56,794 bases of DNA from Paracoccus sediminis (GTDB lineage Bacteria > Pseudomonadota > Alphaproteobacteria > Rhodobacterales > Rhodobacteraceae). The stretch is from the NCBI RefSeq assembly GCF_900188295.1, contig NZ_FZNM01000018.1, forward strand, positions 1 through 56,794, read 5' to 3'. Below are positions 45,491-54,371 of this stretch, one piece after another. A program made the translations under genes and the position numbers. The notes under the pieces were generated by a model. It ran no database searches, was not told where the DNA came from, and worked only from the letters and a program-made list of their open reading frames with translations. Position 1 is the first letter of the stretch, and each line of letters starts with the position of its first letter.

Positions 45491-45888
45491 TTACCAAGCT
45501 AGAATCGGTTCCATGGCCTTGCGGAAATCGGCCTTTTCATCGTCGGTCAGCGGTCCCAGTGGCGCGCGGCATTCGCCGACCGGGGTGCCCTGGATCACGC
45601 AGCCGTATTTCAGCTTTTGCACGAACTTGCCCGATTCCAGGATGTTCATGCCGATATATAGCGTCGCCATCTTGTTCTTGGCACCCGCCAGGCCGCCCGC
45701 CTTGAAGGTGCGGTCCAGGTCGCAGACGGCCTTGGCCATGCAGTTGGCCGGGCCGCAGATCCAGCTTTCCGCCCCCCACAGCATAAAGTCCAATGCGATG
45801 TCGTCGGACCCCGACACCAGTTGGATGCGGCCCGGATAGCGCGTGGCGATGCCGATGGCCCGTTGCAAGGAACACGGATTCGGTTTGG
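45491..45888 (-). pseudogene. 3' fragment of a DapA-superfamily deaminase/aldolase gene
   Basis: About 132 C-terminal residues of a dihydrodipicolinate-synthase-fold enzyme survive: [49 protein letters not shown], then [28 protein letters not shown]. The last motif resembles pyrroline-4-hydroxy-2-carboxylate deaminase of hydroxyproline catabolism. The 5' half with the Schiff-base Lys has been replaced by an IS66 scrap at about 45888. Confidence 0.75.
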
Positions 45889-46040
45889 GAGGCGAGCGCC
45901 GCAAAGCCCTTGCGCATGTCGGTGACGCCCACCGCCAGCCAGACTCGCGTGTTGGCCGGGAGGGGGATCACGACGTCAGGCCCCGGACAACCGCGCCAGC
46001 GCCTCGGGAGCATAGGGGTAGCGTCGCCATCGGTGGTCAT
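45888..46040 (-). mobile_element. Scrap of an IS66-family tnpB gene
   Basis: The minus strand reads [32 protein letters not shown], the N-terminal signature of IS66 TnpB (Orf2). It breaks off at about 45888 against the DapA-like fragment, in a different reading frame. No IS66 ends were seen here. Confidence 0.75.
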
Positions 46041-46058
46041 CAGCAGCGCATCGTCGCG

Positions 46059-46310
46059 CTAAGCCAGATCCATTGCCAGCCGGCGGGCACGGGCGATGGC
46101 TGCGGTGTCGTCGGTGCAGTTATTGGCCAGCACCAGGGCCGTGGCCAGGCAGGGACTGCGTTCGGCGGCGACAGTCAGGACGGACAGCACCCGGTCCAGA
46201 CGTTCGGCTTCGCCCCGAACGGGGATTGCGACAGAGACATGGCTGGGCAGGAGGCGCTGCGGCCCTGCCGCTGCCAGATCGATCGTGCCGACCATCCGCG
46301 CCTCCGCCAT
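46059..46310 (-). pseudogene. Fragment of a family 2 glycosyltransferase
   Basis: The roughly 80-residue N-terminal piece reads HVSVAIPVRGEAERLDRVLSVLTVAAER and ALVLANNCTDDTAAIARA, the start of a GT-A fold with the NNCTDDT variant of the nucleotide-sugar motif. It stops at 46059 beside the IS66 scrap, so it is truncated. The natural start could be 46310 or 46295. Confidence 0.65.
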
Positions 46311-46845
46311 CCCACGGGCTGAACAAACCCCTGGACGCTTGCGCTCCGGCAACAAAAATCAAGCAGAGAACCGGGCAACCGCTGAGCTGTTCAGATCCTG
46401 TAACAGGATCGGAAGCGGTCATGGCACCCAAGGCGCATCGGAACGGGTTCTTGTCGATCAGAAAAGCCAACTGTCCAGGCGCCGTGTATACGGCGGCCTC
46501 ATCCTCCGACCAGATCGCGCGTCATGCGTTAAACGACAAGACTGGCCACTATTTTCCGCAGCGTCGTCATGTACGACGACCACTACAGTCTCTGTGCGAC
46601 TTCCAGTGAAGGTGATCGCCCTCCGATCCTTCCCAGCGGCTGACACGCGGCACCGGGCCACGGCATCAGCGAAAACGACGGTCTGCGTCTGGAATACGCC
46701 GCCGCTGCCGATCGCGGTGGTCCTGCAACTGCAACCCGTCCGGCCAGATCGACAATCGCGAACCCTGGGTCATGGCGCTATCCATCATTGAAATGAACCT
46801 GCGGACAAACGCCCCGAAACGGCCTTCCGGTTCCGGCAGAGGGGG
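46311..46845. other. Gap with a 17-base palindrome
   Basis: No gene is recognisable. GATCCTGT (46394-46401) and ACAGGATC (46403-46410) form an exact 8-base inverted repeat around one base, which could be an operator or recombination site. The rest looks like old junction DNA. Confidence 0.4.
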
Positions 46846-47011
46846 TCAAGGCTGTTGAGTTTGCTGGATTTTCGGCGGTTCGTCATCGTCGCTGCCGGCA
46901 TGCCACAGGATGCGGCCCACGAACAGCGCCAGGGTGGTGGGCGGCGATCGCGACCACCGCCATGCCGACGCGGCCAAGGCGTCTGGAACCGGGCCTTGGC
47001 GCGCGGGTCAT
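46846..47011 (-). pseudogene. Tiny membrane protein with a one-base frameshift
   Basis: ATG 47011 overlaps the previous stop. The frame reads MTRAPRPGSRRLGRVGMAVVAIAA, then needs a one-base shift at about 46940 (in a CGCCCACCACC run) to continue TTLALFVGRILWHAGSDDEPPKIQQTQQP to the stop at 46846. That would give one transmembrane segment of 54 residues in all. It is either a recent frameshift or a sequencing error. It is the fourth member of the zinc-ADH operon. Confidence 0.5.
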
Positions 47012-47208
47012 CGCGACATGGCCCAGACAGCACCCACAATGACCAGCAGCACCATCAACACCGGCCAGATCAGCACTTGCAGCGCCAGCCGGTTGCGCAC
47101 CGGTGCGGTGGCGCGGACATAATCCACATCGGCCGCTTCGCCTGCCGATCCGGCGGACCGGTCGACCGGCCCGGCATCGGTGGTCTTGTCGCCGTCGTGT
47201 TCGGGCAT
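47008..47208 (-). CDS. Small single-pass membrane protein
   Basis: This 66-residue protein has a charged N-terminal half (MPEHDGDKTTDAGPVDRSAG) and one C-terminal hydrophobic helix, LALQVLIWPVLMVLLVIVGAVWAM. It begins four bases after the zinc alcohol dehydrogenase stop, with TGAGG serving as both stop and ribosome site. I do not recognise a family. Confidence 0.6.
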   Translation of the reverse strand: MPEHDGDKTTDAGPVDRSAGSAGEAADVDYVRATAPVRNRLALQVLIWPVLMVLLVIVGAVWAMSR

Positions 47209-47212
47209 CGCC

Positions 47213-48400
47213 TCAGACCCCTTTCGCGGCGCCGGGCGTCAGGACGACCTTGGTCCATTCGTCCTGCTTGCCATGGAAATTCCTGTAGCCAGTCGGCGCA
47301 TCCTCCAGCGACAGGCGGTGAGAGATCAGGAACGTCGTGTCGATCTCGCCTTCCAGGATGCGGTCCAGCAGTTCTCGGGTGTATTTCTGCACATGGGTCT
47401 GGCCGGTGCGGATTTGCAGGCCCTTTTCCATCAGCGCGCCCAATGGAAACTTGTCGGCCAGCCCGCCATAGACGCCGGGAATTGACACCCGGCCCCCCTT
47501 GCGCACCGCCAGCAGCGCCATGCGCAAGGCATGCGCCCGGTCCGCGCCGATGCCGACCTTCTGCTTCAGCGCGTCCATCAGATTGTCGGGCGCAAAGCCG
47601 TGGCTTTCCATCCCAACCGCGTCGATCACCGCATCGGGACCGATGCCGCCGGTCATCTCCATCAAGGCTTCCAGAACATGGGTCTGCTTGAAGTCGATGA
47701 CCTTGGCGCCCAGGCCGCGCGCCAGATCCAGCCGATGCGGATAATGGTCGATGGCGATGACCTGTTCCGCGCCCATCAGCAGCGCCGACTGGATGGCGAA
47801 CAGCCCGACCGGGCCGCAGCCCCAGACGGCCACGGTGTCACCGTCCTGGATGTCGGCGTTTTCGGCGGCCATCCAGCCGGTGGGCAGGATGTCGGACAAA
47901 AACAGCACTTGTTCGTCGGGCACCCCGTCGGGGATCACGATGGGTCCAACGTCGGAAAACGGCACGCGGACATAGTCCGCTTGTCCGCCCGGATAGCCGC
48001 CCGTCATGTGGGAATATCCGAAAAGCCCGCTCATCGGATGGCCATACATCAGTTCGGACGCTTCCTGCTTTTCCACGGGGTTGGAATTGTCGCAGGCCGA
48101 GAACTGACCCTGCGTGCAAAAGAAGCAGGCCCCGCAGGATATGGTAAAGGGCACCACCACCCGGTCGCCCTTTTTCAGGGTCGATTTCGGCCCCGTTTCC
48201 ACGACGCGGCCCATGAATTCGTGGCCCAGGATGTCGCCGGGCAACAGGCCGGGGATCACCGCGTCATACAGATGCAGGTCGGATCCGCAGATCGCGGTGG
48301 CCGTCACCTCGATGATGGCGTCGCGGGGATTGACAATCTGCGGGTCGGGAACGGTGTCCACGCGAACGTCATGCTTGCCGTGCCAGGTGAGTGCGCGCAT
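47213..48400 (-). CDS. Zinc-dependent alcohol dehydrogenase, formaldehyde-dehydrogenase-like
   Basis: This 395-residue medium-chain dehydrogenase has catalytic zinc ligands in ICGSDLHLYD and GHEFMG, structural zinc cysteines in SCGACFFCTQGQFSACDN, and the NAD loop VWGCGPVGLFAIQSA. The insertion GYSHMTGGYPGGQADYVRVPFSDVGP is typical of the glutathione-independent formaldehyde dehydrogenase-like group. Its start overlaps the SRPBCC gene stop (TGATG). The real substrate is unknown; such enzymes occur widely in stress-related operons. Confidence 0.85.
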   Translation of the reverse strand: MRALTWHGKHDVRVDTVPDPQIVNPRDAIIEVTATAICGSDLHLYDAVIPGLLPGDILGHEFMGRVVETGPKSTLKKGDRVVVPFTISCGACFFCTQGQFSACDNSNPVEKQEASELMYGHPMSGLFGYSHMTGGYPGGQADYVRVPFSDVGPIVIPDGVPDEQVLFLSDILPTGWMAAENADIQDGDTVAVWGCGPVGLFAIQSALLMGAEQVIAIDHYPHRLDLARGLGAKVIDFKQTHVLEALMEMTGGIGPDAVIDAVGMESHGFAPDNLMDALKQKVGIGADRAHALRMALLAVRKGGRVSIPGVYGGLADKFPLGALMEKGLQIRTGQTHVQKYTRELLDRILEGEIDTTFLISHRLSLEDAPTGYRNFHGKQDEWTKVVLTPGAAKGV

Positions 48401-49035
48401 CAGAGTGCCTTTCCGCTGTCTTTGGGCCGGTTGTCCGACGTCGCGATTTCGCCGGTTTCCAGAAGCATCTTCAACCGCTTGAGTTCCTGCTTGCCGCGCA
48501 TGCCGGGGTCGGCGCCGCGCAACGTCGCGGCCCATTGGCCGACGATGCCCGCCGCAGGGCGCCAAGCCACATGCGCCTCGACCTCGGTTCCCCGTCCGGC
48601 GGTGGAGTCGCGCAATTGGACCTTGGCCTCGATGTCGATGTCGGCGCCGTCGACGGATCGCCAGGCCAGGGCCTCGTTCTCGCGATCCTCGACCAGGCGA
48701 GTTTCCACGGCAAAGCGGCCGGATGGCCCGTCGATCACCCATGTCACCTGATCGCCGCTGACCTGAACGTCCGACAGATCCTGCATGAAGTCGGCCAGCC
48801 TTTGAGGATCCCGCCACATCTGGAAGATGCGGGACCGCGGCGCCTTGATCGTGACGGTGCGGCCGGCAACCTGATAGCTGCCGAAACGGGACCGCCGCGC
48901 GGTGCGTCCCGGCGCGCTGTCGGGCGGGCGCCTGGGACCGGGCCTCAGGATGGCCCCGGCGGCCAAGCCCGCGCCCACGGTCAGGGCCAGCACGACGGCG
49001 GCAACGGTCAGGTGGTCGGTACGACGACGTGGCAT
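48400..49035 (-). CDS. SRPBCC-fold membrane-anchored protein
   Basis: This 211-residue protein has an N-terminal membrane anchor (LTVAAVVLALTVGAGLAAGAI, about 10-30) and a START/SRPBCC domain (about 55-200; VTIKAPRSRIFQMWRDPQRLADFM, ITWVIDGPSG-like VTWVIDGPSGR, AAGIVGQWAATLRGADPGMRGKQELKRLKMLLETGE). It is the first gene of the operon with the zinc dehydrogenase. ATG 49035 has AGGAGG upstream and is preferred to 49056. The family binds hydrophobic ligands; its role here is unknown. Confidence 0.78.
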   Translation of the reverse strand: MPRRRTDHLTVAAVVLALTVGAGLAAGAILRPGPRRPPDSAPGRTARRSRFGSYQVAGRTVTIKAPRSRIFQMWRDPQRLADFMQDLSDVQVSGDQVTWVIDGPSGRFAVETRLVEDRENEALAWRSVDGADIDIEAKVQLRDSTAGRGTEVEAHVAWRPAAGIVGQWAATLRGADPGMRGKQELKRLKMLLETGEIATSDNRPKDSGKAL

Positions 49036-49261
49036 CAAAGCCTCCTTGAACCACACGAACCGTCAGGGTGGACGTCCGCTGTTTCGCTTGTTTCGTTCTA
49101 CGACGGCAAAACGACACGCGGTCGCTGATGCCATGGTCTTCGGGTTCGGGCGCCGATGGACAGACAATCGACCGACTGCGCGTTACGGAAACGCCGTCCC
49201 GACCGGCGGCATGTCAGAAAACCCGGCCATAAGCCAAATGTTCCCAGGCGACATCAGAACA

Positions 49262-49480
49262 AAGGTTAATACCTTGGGGTGATCTTGTAGTCGGGGGTTC
49301 GGGCGAGGGGTTCGGCGAGCCAGGCGTGGGGATCGACGGCGTTGAGCTTGGCTGTTTCGATCAGGGTGTAGGCGATGGGGGCGGCCTTGCCGCCCGCTTC
49401 GGAGCCGACGAAGAGGTAGTTCTTGCGGCCGAGGGCGATGGCGCGCATGCCGCGTTCAGCGGCGTTGTTATCGAGCATAT
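49262..49480 (-). mobile_element. C-terminal scrap of an IS66-family transposase (TnpC)
   Basis: The minus strand reads NNMLDNNAAERGMRAIALGRKNYLFVGSEAGGKAAPIAYTLIETAKLNAVDPHAWLAEPLARTPDY, the end of the IS66 TnpC transposase including the conserved DNxAER motif. Homology is lost beyond about 49490. It is a dead remnant. Confidence 0.85.
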
Positions 49481-49490
49481 TGTTCTCGGC

Positions 49491-49904
49491 GCCTCTCAAC
49501 CATTCGGCATATTCTATCCTGTCATGTTAGAGTTGTCATGTCGGGACAGGGGCGCAGGCGTTCCATGCGGTTGAGGGCATAGCCGCTTCGTCCTGCGAAC
49601 CAAAACCCGCTCCGAAGTGTCCACCATCCAAAGCGGACACTATCCGTCACTCCCAACGCGCGGCTGGGCAGTCAGACCGGACGGTTACAAGAAGCTGAGC
49701 ATCCCGGCCCTGAAGTTCGAGATGGGGGGCGTGAGTCCACTCGACGTCCTTCTTGGCCTCCGTCCGCTATGGCTCTCGAAGCATGGCTTGACCGCAAAGG
49801 GCTATTGCACAGCCCGCCCAATCCCTATCCATCGACTTTAGGGAGCAAGCCTCCAGGTGGGCTGGATCATATGGAGCATGCACAGCAATCAATGTCGATC
49901 AGGC
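49491..49904. other. Gap without recognisable gene
   Basis: The short frames here show no motif. Composition is less GC-rich than the flanking catabolic blocks. It may be part of the IS66 element flank, but I see no terminal inverted repeat. Confidence 0.35.
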
Positions 49905-50921
49905 TTACCAGTTTGGCCCGACGCTCGGTTTCTTCTCGATAGAACTATCCATCTGATTTGCCAGTTCCTTCGGCAATGTCGCCAGAAACGTTGCGTCGAT
50001 GGGCAGTTGAGGCATCCTGTCTTTGAGAAGGGAAATCACCGCTAGCGCCTGCGCTAAGTCGCGGCCCTTTTTGACCGGCTCCCTGTCGTTGCGCTGCGAC
50101 AACCAAAGCTTATGGGCCGTCCAATGGCGCGGGTCCGGGCAGGTCATTGGCGCGGGAAATCCACGCTCATCGACGACGATTGCGTCAACTGACGGTGCGT
50201 TCACGAGTCATTGCAAGCCCATGATGGGAACTCCTACCAGGTCGCCTTCGATGGGCGGTTCGGTTCCAGCCATTTTCTTCCAAGCGGGCCGAGGTTCAGG
50301 CCTAATCAATTCAACCATATAGCCGTTGTTGTTGGTCAGTCGACAATCCCGCTTGTTGCGCGCCTGAAAACTGCGATCCACCTTGTCCTGTATAAGCTTT
50401 GCCAGCCCAGTGAAGGTCTTGTCTTCGGTAAGAAGTCTTAGTCGCCGCCGATCATTCTGCAAAAGGTGGATGTCCCCCGTGGCAGTGGCGCCTTCCTCGA
50501 AGACGACGCTGGCCAGCGCTTCGTAGGCATAGAGCGCGTTGGTGCCTATGACGCGCAGGCCGGTTTGTCTGCCATGAATGCGGAGTTCGCGCAGGATTCT
50601 GGCTGGTATGATCGGCATCCGCCCAGCACCCAGACTGCGCAGAATGGCTGCTTGGGTGTTCAGATTTTCAGATAGCTTTTGCAGGCGCGTCTTGTTCTGA
50701 TCACGGGAGGCTTTGAATCGATATAACATCTGCTCGGAGTCGACGGACCTTGGGCCTAAGCTCTTTCCGACGGACCCAATTCTGCGGTATAGATAGTCCG
50801 TGCCATCACGCTGCTCAAACGCCATTGTGCCGAGAAAGCTGTGCCGACGGGGGTCTTCGGCCTCAATCCATGCGTTCCAGACCTGTGAGAGATTGATGCG
50901 CCCTCGTGCAATTCTGTGATC
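49905..50921 (-). pseudogene. Nucleotidyltransferase-fold protein (GSU2403-like) with an internal stop
   Basis: Two pieces in the same frame form one protein. The first has GTDYLYRRIGSVGKSLGPRS and the helical and beta parts TGLRVIGTNALYAYEALASVVFEEG and TEDKTFTGLAKLIQDK. The second has VNAPSVDAIVVDERGFPAPMTCPDPRHWTAHKLWLSQRNDREPVKKGRDLAQA. They are separated only by a TGA at about 50208-50210, where related proteins read GLQW, so a Trp codon seems to have mutated. The frame is also open upstream of ATG 50825 to about 50921 without a good start. The function is unknown. Confidence 0.68.
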
Positions 50922-51146
50922 TAACTACTTGAAAATCATTCGTTTGTTGTCCTTCTAGGGTGATATTTCCGCATAGACACAACAAATATAGCATTTTCAG
51001 TTGATTATGGATAAATTTCTAGCTTCGAGACTAACGCTCACCAAGTTTTGGTCGATTTGCGTATCACGCCATGCAGCGGCCCTGCCAACCATAGCGAAAT
51101 CGACTTAGAACGCCTAACAAACCCCCTGTTCATGCATTGAAGGATC
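50922..51146. other. AT-rich intergenic island
   Basis: This markedly AT-rich stretch lies between the broken nucleotidyltransferase gene and the IS5-like scrap. It probably contains the promoter of the former. I see no clear terminal inverted repeat for the IS. Confidence 0.35.
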
Positions 51147-51491
51147 ATGAGCAAGCCCCTTGTATCTGATGATCTATGGGAAGTCATTGTGCCGCTTCAG
51201 CCAAGGCAGCGGCCAAAGCCCAAAGGTGGCCGCCCTCGATGCGATGACCGGCTGGCCTTGGTTGGCATCATCCTTGTCCTACGATCCGGCATTCCTTGAG
51301 AGATGCTGCCGCGCGAGTTCGACTGCTCAGGCAGGACCTGCTGGCGCAGGCTGCGTGACTGGCAGACAGCCGGCGTTTGGACCAAGCTCCACCGCGTGCT
51401 ACTCGAGCGGCTGTCGGGCACCGGGCAGCTCAACGTGATGGGAAGCCTGATCGGCCTGAGCGAACGTCGGCGTGCGGAGCAAACACCGTGA
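51147..51491 (+). mobile_element. Broken IS5-family transposase (5' part)
   Basis: From ATG 51147 the frame reads MSKPLVSDDLWEVIVPLQ and GGRPRCDDRLALVGIILVLRSGIP, then a TGA (51297-51299) replaces the Trp of the usual GIPWEMLP. The same frame continues EMLPREFDCSGRTCWRRLRDWQTAGVWTKLHRVLLERLSGTGQL. Homology fades after about 51430 and the catalytic DDE region is missing. It is a dead, truncated element. Confidence 0.8.
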
Positions 51492-51700
51492 CTGGCGGAT
51501 GCACTCGATGCCCTCAAAGACTGCTCTGGAAAAAGACTATGGCCCTAACGCACGAAGATTCTGCCATTTGTTGGCAACTGCTCGCGGATCACCGTTCGCC
51601 ACATTCACCATACGCAACAGAAAGCAGCCGGTTTTCAGGGTTTCGCAAAAAGACGCCGATGCTGATGCACCGACACCTCCCAGGTTTCCTGGCAGGACAG

Positions 51701-52762
51701 TTACGGCTGGGGTTCCGCACCTTCCCAGGCACGCTGAAGCAGCGCACGCAGAGGTTTTGCTTCGATCGGGCGCGGGTTCCAATACGGATTGGACAGGGCA
51801 ATCTCACAGGCCCGGTCAAGATCGGCCTCTTTGACGCCAAGATCCCGCAGGGCTGTGGGAAGGCCAAGCTTGACAGCCATATGGTGCAGGCCGACCGCTG
51901 CGTCCGGCGCCCCGATGGCTGATGCGATCCTGCCCATGGCCTCGGAAGCCGCCGGGCTGTTGTAGGCCAAAGCATGGGGAAGCACGATGGTGTGGGTTTC
52001 CGCATGCGGCAGGTTGAAGCTGCCGCCCAAGGTGTGGCACAGCTTGTGGTGGAGCGCCATGCCGACATGGCCCAGAACCGTTCCGCACAGCCAGGCCCCA
52101 TAAAGACACTGCGCGCGCGCTTCCTTGTCCTGGGGCGCATCGACCAGAAGCGGCATGCCCTGGGCCAAGGCCCGGATTCCCTCTTCGGCCATCAGCGACA
52201 TCACAGGATTGCCATCCTTGGCGTACATGCCCTCGGCCGCATGAGCGATGGCGTTCATGCCACTGACCAGGGACATCTCAAGCGGCAGGCTCATCGTCAG
52301 GTCCGGATCGTAGATCACGGCGCGCGGCAGGACGCGAACATCCTTGCCAGTGCGTTTCACTCCGTCCTCGGTGATGCCATAAACCGGGGTCATTTCCGAG
52401 CCGGCATAGGTCGTGGGAATGGCCAGGATCGGAATGGACGATTCAAGGGCAATGGCTTTTCCAAGCCCGATGGTCGATCCGCCGCCGATCGCCACCGCGC
52501 AGTCGGCGTTGAGTTCGGAGGCCAGTTCACGCGCCTTGCGGGCGCTTGCAATGGGCACATGCATCTCGGCACCATCGTGGATGCCGGCGAGCGACGGTCC
52601 AAGCAGCTCTGCCACCTGTTCTGCCTGCTCACGCTGCGCAGCCGTGCACAGAACCAAGGCCCGAGACGCCCCGATTGCCTCAACCTCGTCGCGAACCGAT
52701 GCCAGCTTTCCGGCACCGAAGGTGACGCGTGCCGGCAGGGCTGTGTAGGTGAAGTCCTTCAT
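51701..52762 (-). CDS. Maleylacetate reductase (iron-type alcohol dehydrogenase family)
   Basis: This 353-residue enzyme of the iron-containing alcohol dehydrogenase superfamily begins FTYTALPARVTFGAGKL. It has the NAD-binding loop AIGGGSTIGLGKAIAL, PTTYAGSEMTPVYGIT and the C-terminal NPYWNPRPI, which together identify maleylacetate reductase. It reduces maleylacetate to 3-oxoadipate. With the hydroxyquinol dioxygenase remnant at 56.3 kb it forms the two-step lower pathway for hydroxyquinol. The ATG at 52762 is preferred to 52783. It looks intact and is the last gene of the block. Confidence 0.9.
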   Translation of the reverse strand: MKDFTYTALPARVTFGAGKLASVRDEVEAIGASRALVLCTAAQREQAEQVAELLGPSLAGIHDGAEMHVPIASARKARELASELNADCAVAIGGGSTIGLGKAIALESSIPILAIPTTYAGSEMTPVYGITEDGVKRTGKDVRVLPRAVIYDPDLTMSLPLEMSLVSGMNAIAHAAEGMYAKDGNPVMSLMAEEGIRALAQGMPLLVDAPQDKEARAQCLYGAWLCGTVLGHVGMALHHKLCHTLGGSFNLPHAETHTIVLPHALAYNSPAASEAMGRIASAIGAPDAAVGLHHMAVKLGLPTALRDLGVKEADLDRACEIALSNPYWNPRPIEAKPLRALLQRAWEGAEPQP

Positions 52763-52801
52763 GAGGCCGTTCCTTTGCTGCAAGTCCAGAGTTTTTGAGC
52801 C

Positions 52802-53101
52802 TTAAAGAGCATAATCGACCTGGAACCGTGCGATGCGCGATTGGCCCAATTCATCCTTGACCCGCAGATGCGCGGGATGCGTTGAATAGGCATCCAGTGC
52901 TTCCTGGCTTTCGAATTCGGAGTAGAGGACGACATCGCAGGCGTAATCAACGCGGCTGTGATCGAACCCGACCTCCAGGTGCAACAATCCCGGCACCTCG
53001 TCCCGCAGCTTTTCAAAGCGCGATTTCAGGAATTCGGCCGCTTGCCGGCGGTCCTCTTCCGTTTCGCCGGCCATGTTCCACATGACGATATGCTTAATCA
53101 T
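52802..53101 (-). CDS. Dabb-family (stress-responsive alpha-beta barrel) protein
   Basis: This 99-residue protein starts MIKHIVMWNMAGETEEDRRQAAEFLKSRFEKL. It has HLEVGFDHSRVDYACDVVLYSEFESQEALDAYSTHPAHL, the Dabb dimeric barrel pattern. Some relatives are small enzymes acting on polyketides or aromatics; most are uncharacterised. It lies 39 bases upstream of the maleylacetate reductase gene and likely shares its transcript. Confidence 0.85.
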   Translation of the reverse strand: MIKHIVMWNMAGETEEDRRQAAEFLKSRFEKLRDEVPGLLHLEVGFDHSRVDYACDVVLYSEFESQEALDAYSTHPAHLRVKDELGQSRIARFQVDYAL

Positions 53102-53266
53102 GATTTGCTCCGAAGATGTGGGTAAGCATTCAGGCCCTGCATGTGCAGGCCTGGTAGTTTCGAGATTGGCCAGCCGCGGATGCGGTTTCACCGGCTGAGC
53201 GTGATGTCGTGGTCGCGGGTTTGGGTGCCCGGCGTCATAGGAGGGTTTATGACGCTGGACAGACGG

Positions 53267-54352
53267 TTAGAGCTGGACCTCTGCTCCGTCCTGGGCCGAG
53301 GATTGGAACAGCGCCTCAAGGATCAGGTTGATGTTGTGGGCTTGTTGCGCCGGGACATTCGAGGGGACGCCAGTCCGAAGCGAATTCACGAACGTGGCGG
53401 CTTCCCGGTCGAAGTACACCGGATTTCCGATCTCCGCGATCTCCGGCGAATAGACCGTTTTGCGCACGGCCCAGATTTCCGGGAAGCTGGTTTCGTTCCA
53501 CTCGGTCCACCCGGCCTGATGCCCGTTCTTGCCGCTGTTGTAGATCTTGTAGGAGGCGGGCATCGGGCGCGAACTCATCACACCTTCCGTTCCATAGGCA
53601 GTGATGTCCCAGCTTTCCGTCCACGGCAGGGGATCCCAGGACATGAAGTCGATGGTGATGATCTTGTCATCATAGTTCAGGATCGCCCCGACCGCATCTT
53701 CGCGCGCCGTGGGCTCCATCAAGCCCGGAAACTTCGTGATCCGCGCGTTGACCGATTTCGGCTTTCCAAAATGCAGCAGCAGCCGGTCGATCGTGTGACA
53801 GCCGATCACATAGAACGCGCCGCCGATATCACCAGGCTGACGCATGTGATCGGTATCGGCCTCGTTGTGCGAGCATCCGGCATGGGCGCGCACCTGCAGC
53901 ACGCGGCCAAGCTGACCGGATTGAAGCACCTCCTGCATCTTGTCGACCGAAGGGGCATAGCGCCAGCAATAGCCAACCTGGAACAGTTGCCCGGTACGCT
54001 CGACGGTTTCGACAAGCCGAACGGTGTCCGACGAACCACGCCCGGCTGGTTTTTCACACAGAACCGCCTTGCCCGCTTCCATCGCCTCGATCGCCCAATC
54101 GGCCATCAGGTAACTTTTGGGGTGGATCATCACCGCATGGACATCGGGATCGGCCAGGATGTCCTCTTTGCTTCGGGCCTCAAGGCCAAGCGCATCGCAG
54201 AACGGGGTCAGCAGATCGCTCTTGTCATAGGCCCCCATCAGGCGCGTGTTGGGCATTCGCTGGAATGCCTTGACGCGGCCCGAGGTGTGGGGATGGGTGA
54301 TCCCGAGGCAGGCGATGCCAAGGGTCTTGTCGTCTCCGATTGCGTAGCTCAT
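53267..54352 (-). CDS. Gfo/Idh/MocA-family oxidoreductase (copy 1)
   Basis: This 361-residue protein has an N-terminal Rossmann domain starting LGIACLGITHPHTSGRVKAF, where the usual GxGxxG is altered to GITHPHTSG. It has the catalytic-Lys motif AVLCEKPAG and the C-terminal sheet domain with DIGGAFYVIGCHTIDRLLLHF (His/Asp pair). It should oxidise or reduce a sugar or cyclitol hydroxyl with NAD(P). It starts 19 bases after the second dehydrogenase gene, in the same direction. Confidence 0.83.
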   Translation of the reverse strand: MSYAIGDDKTLGIACLGITHPHTSGRVKAFQRMPNTRLMGAYDKSDLLTPFCDALGLEARSKEDILADPDVHAVMIHPKSYLMADWAIEAMEAGKAVLCEKPAGRGSSDTVRLVETVERTGQLFQVGYCWRYAPSVDKMQEVLQSGQLGRVLQVRAHAGCSHNEADTDHMRQPGDIGGAFYVIGCHTIDRLLLHFGKPKSVNARITKFPGLMEPTAREDAVGAILNYDDKIITIDFMSWDPLPWTESWDITAYGTEGVMSSRPMPASYKIYNSGKNGHQAGWTEWNETSFPEIWAVRKTVYSPEIAEIGNPVYFDREAATFVNSLRTGVPSNVPAQQAHNINLILEALFQSSAQDGAEVQL

Positions 54353-54371
54353 TGCTCCTCCCTTTCGTGTC

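Noticed and set aside
45537..46040. IS66 TnpB fused to an aldolase-like protein
   Set aside because: The two homologies are in different frames; it is a recombination junction and not a fusion.
50208..51299. UGA recoding (selenocysteine or Trp) in this genome
   Set aside because: Most intact genes here use TGA as a normal stop, both affected genes are decaying, and no SECIS-like context was seen.
53133..53151. CCTGCA/TGCAGG hairpin between the Dabb and dehydrogenase genes
   Set aside because: The stem is only six bases with a two-base loop and no T-run follows; it is too weak to call a terminator or operator.
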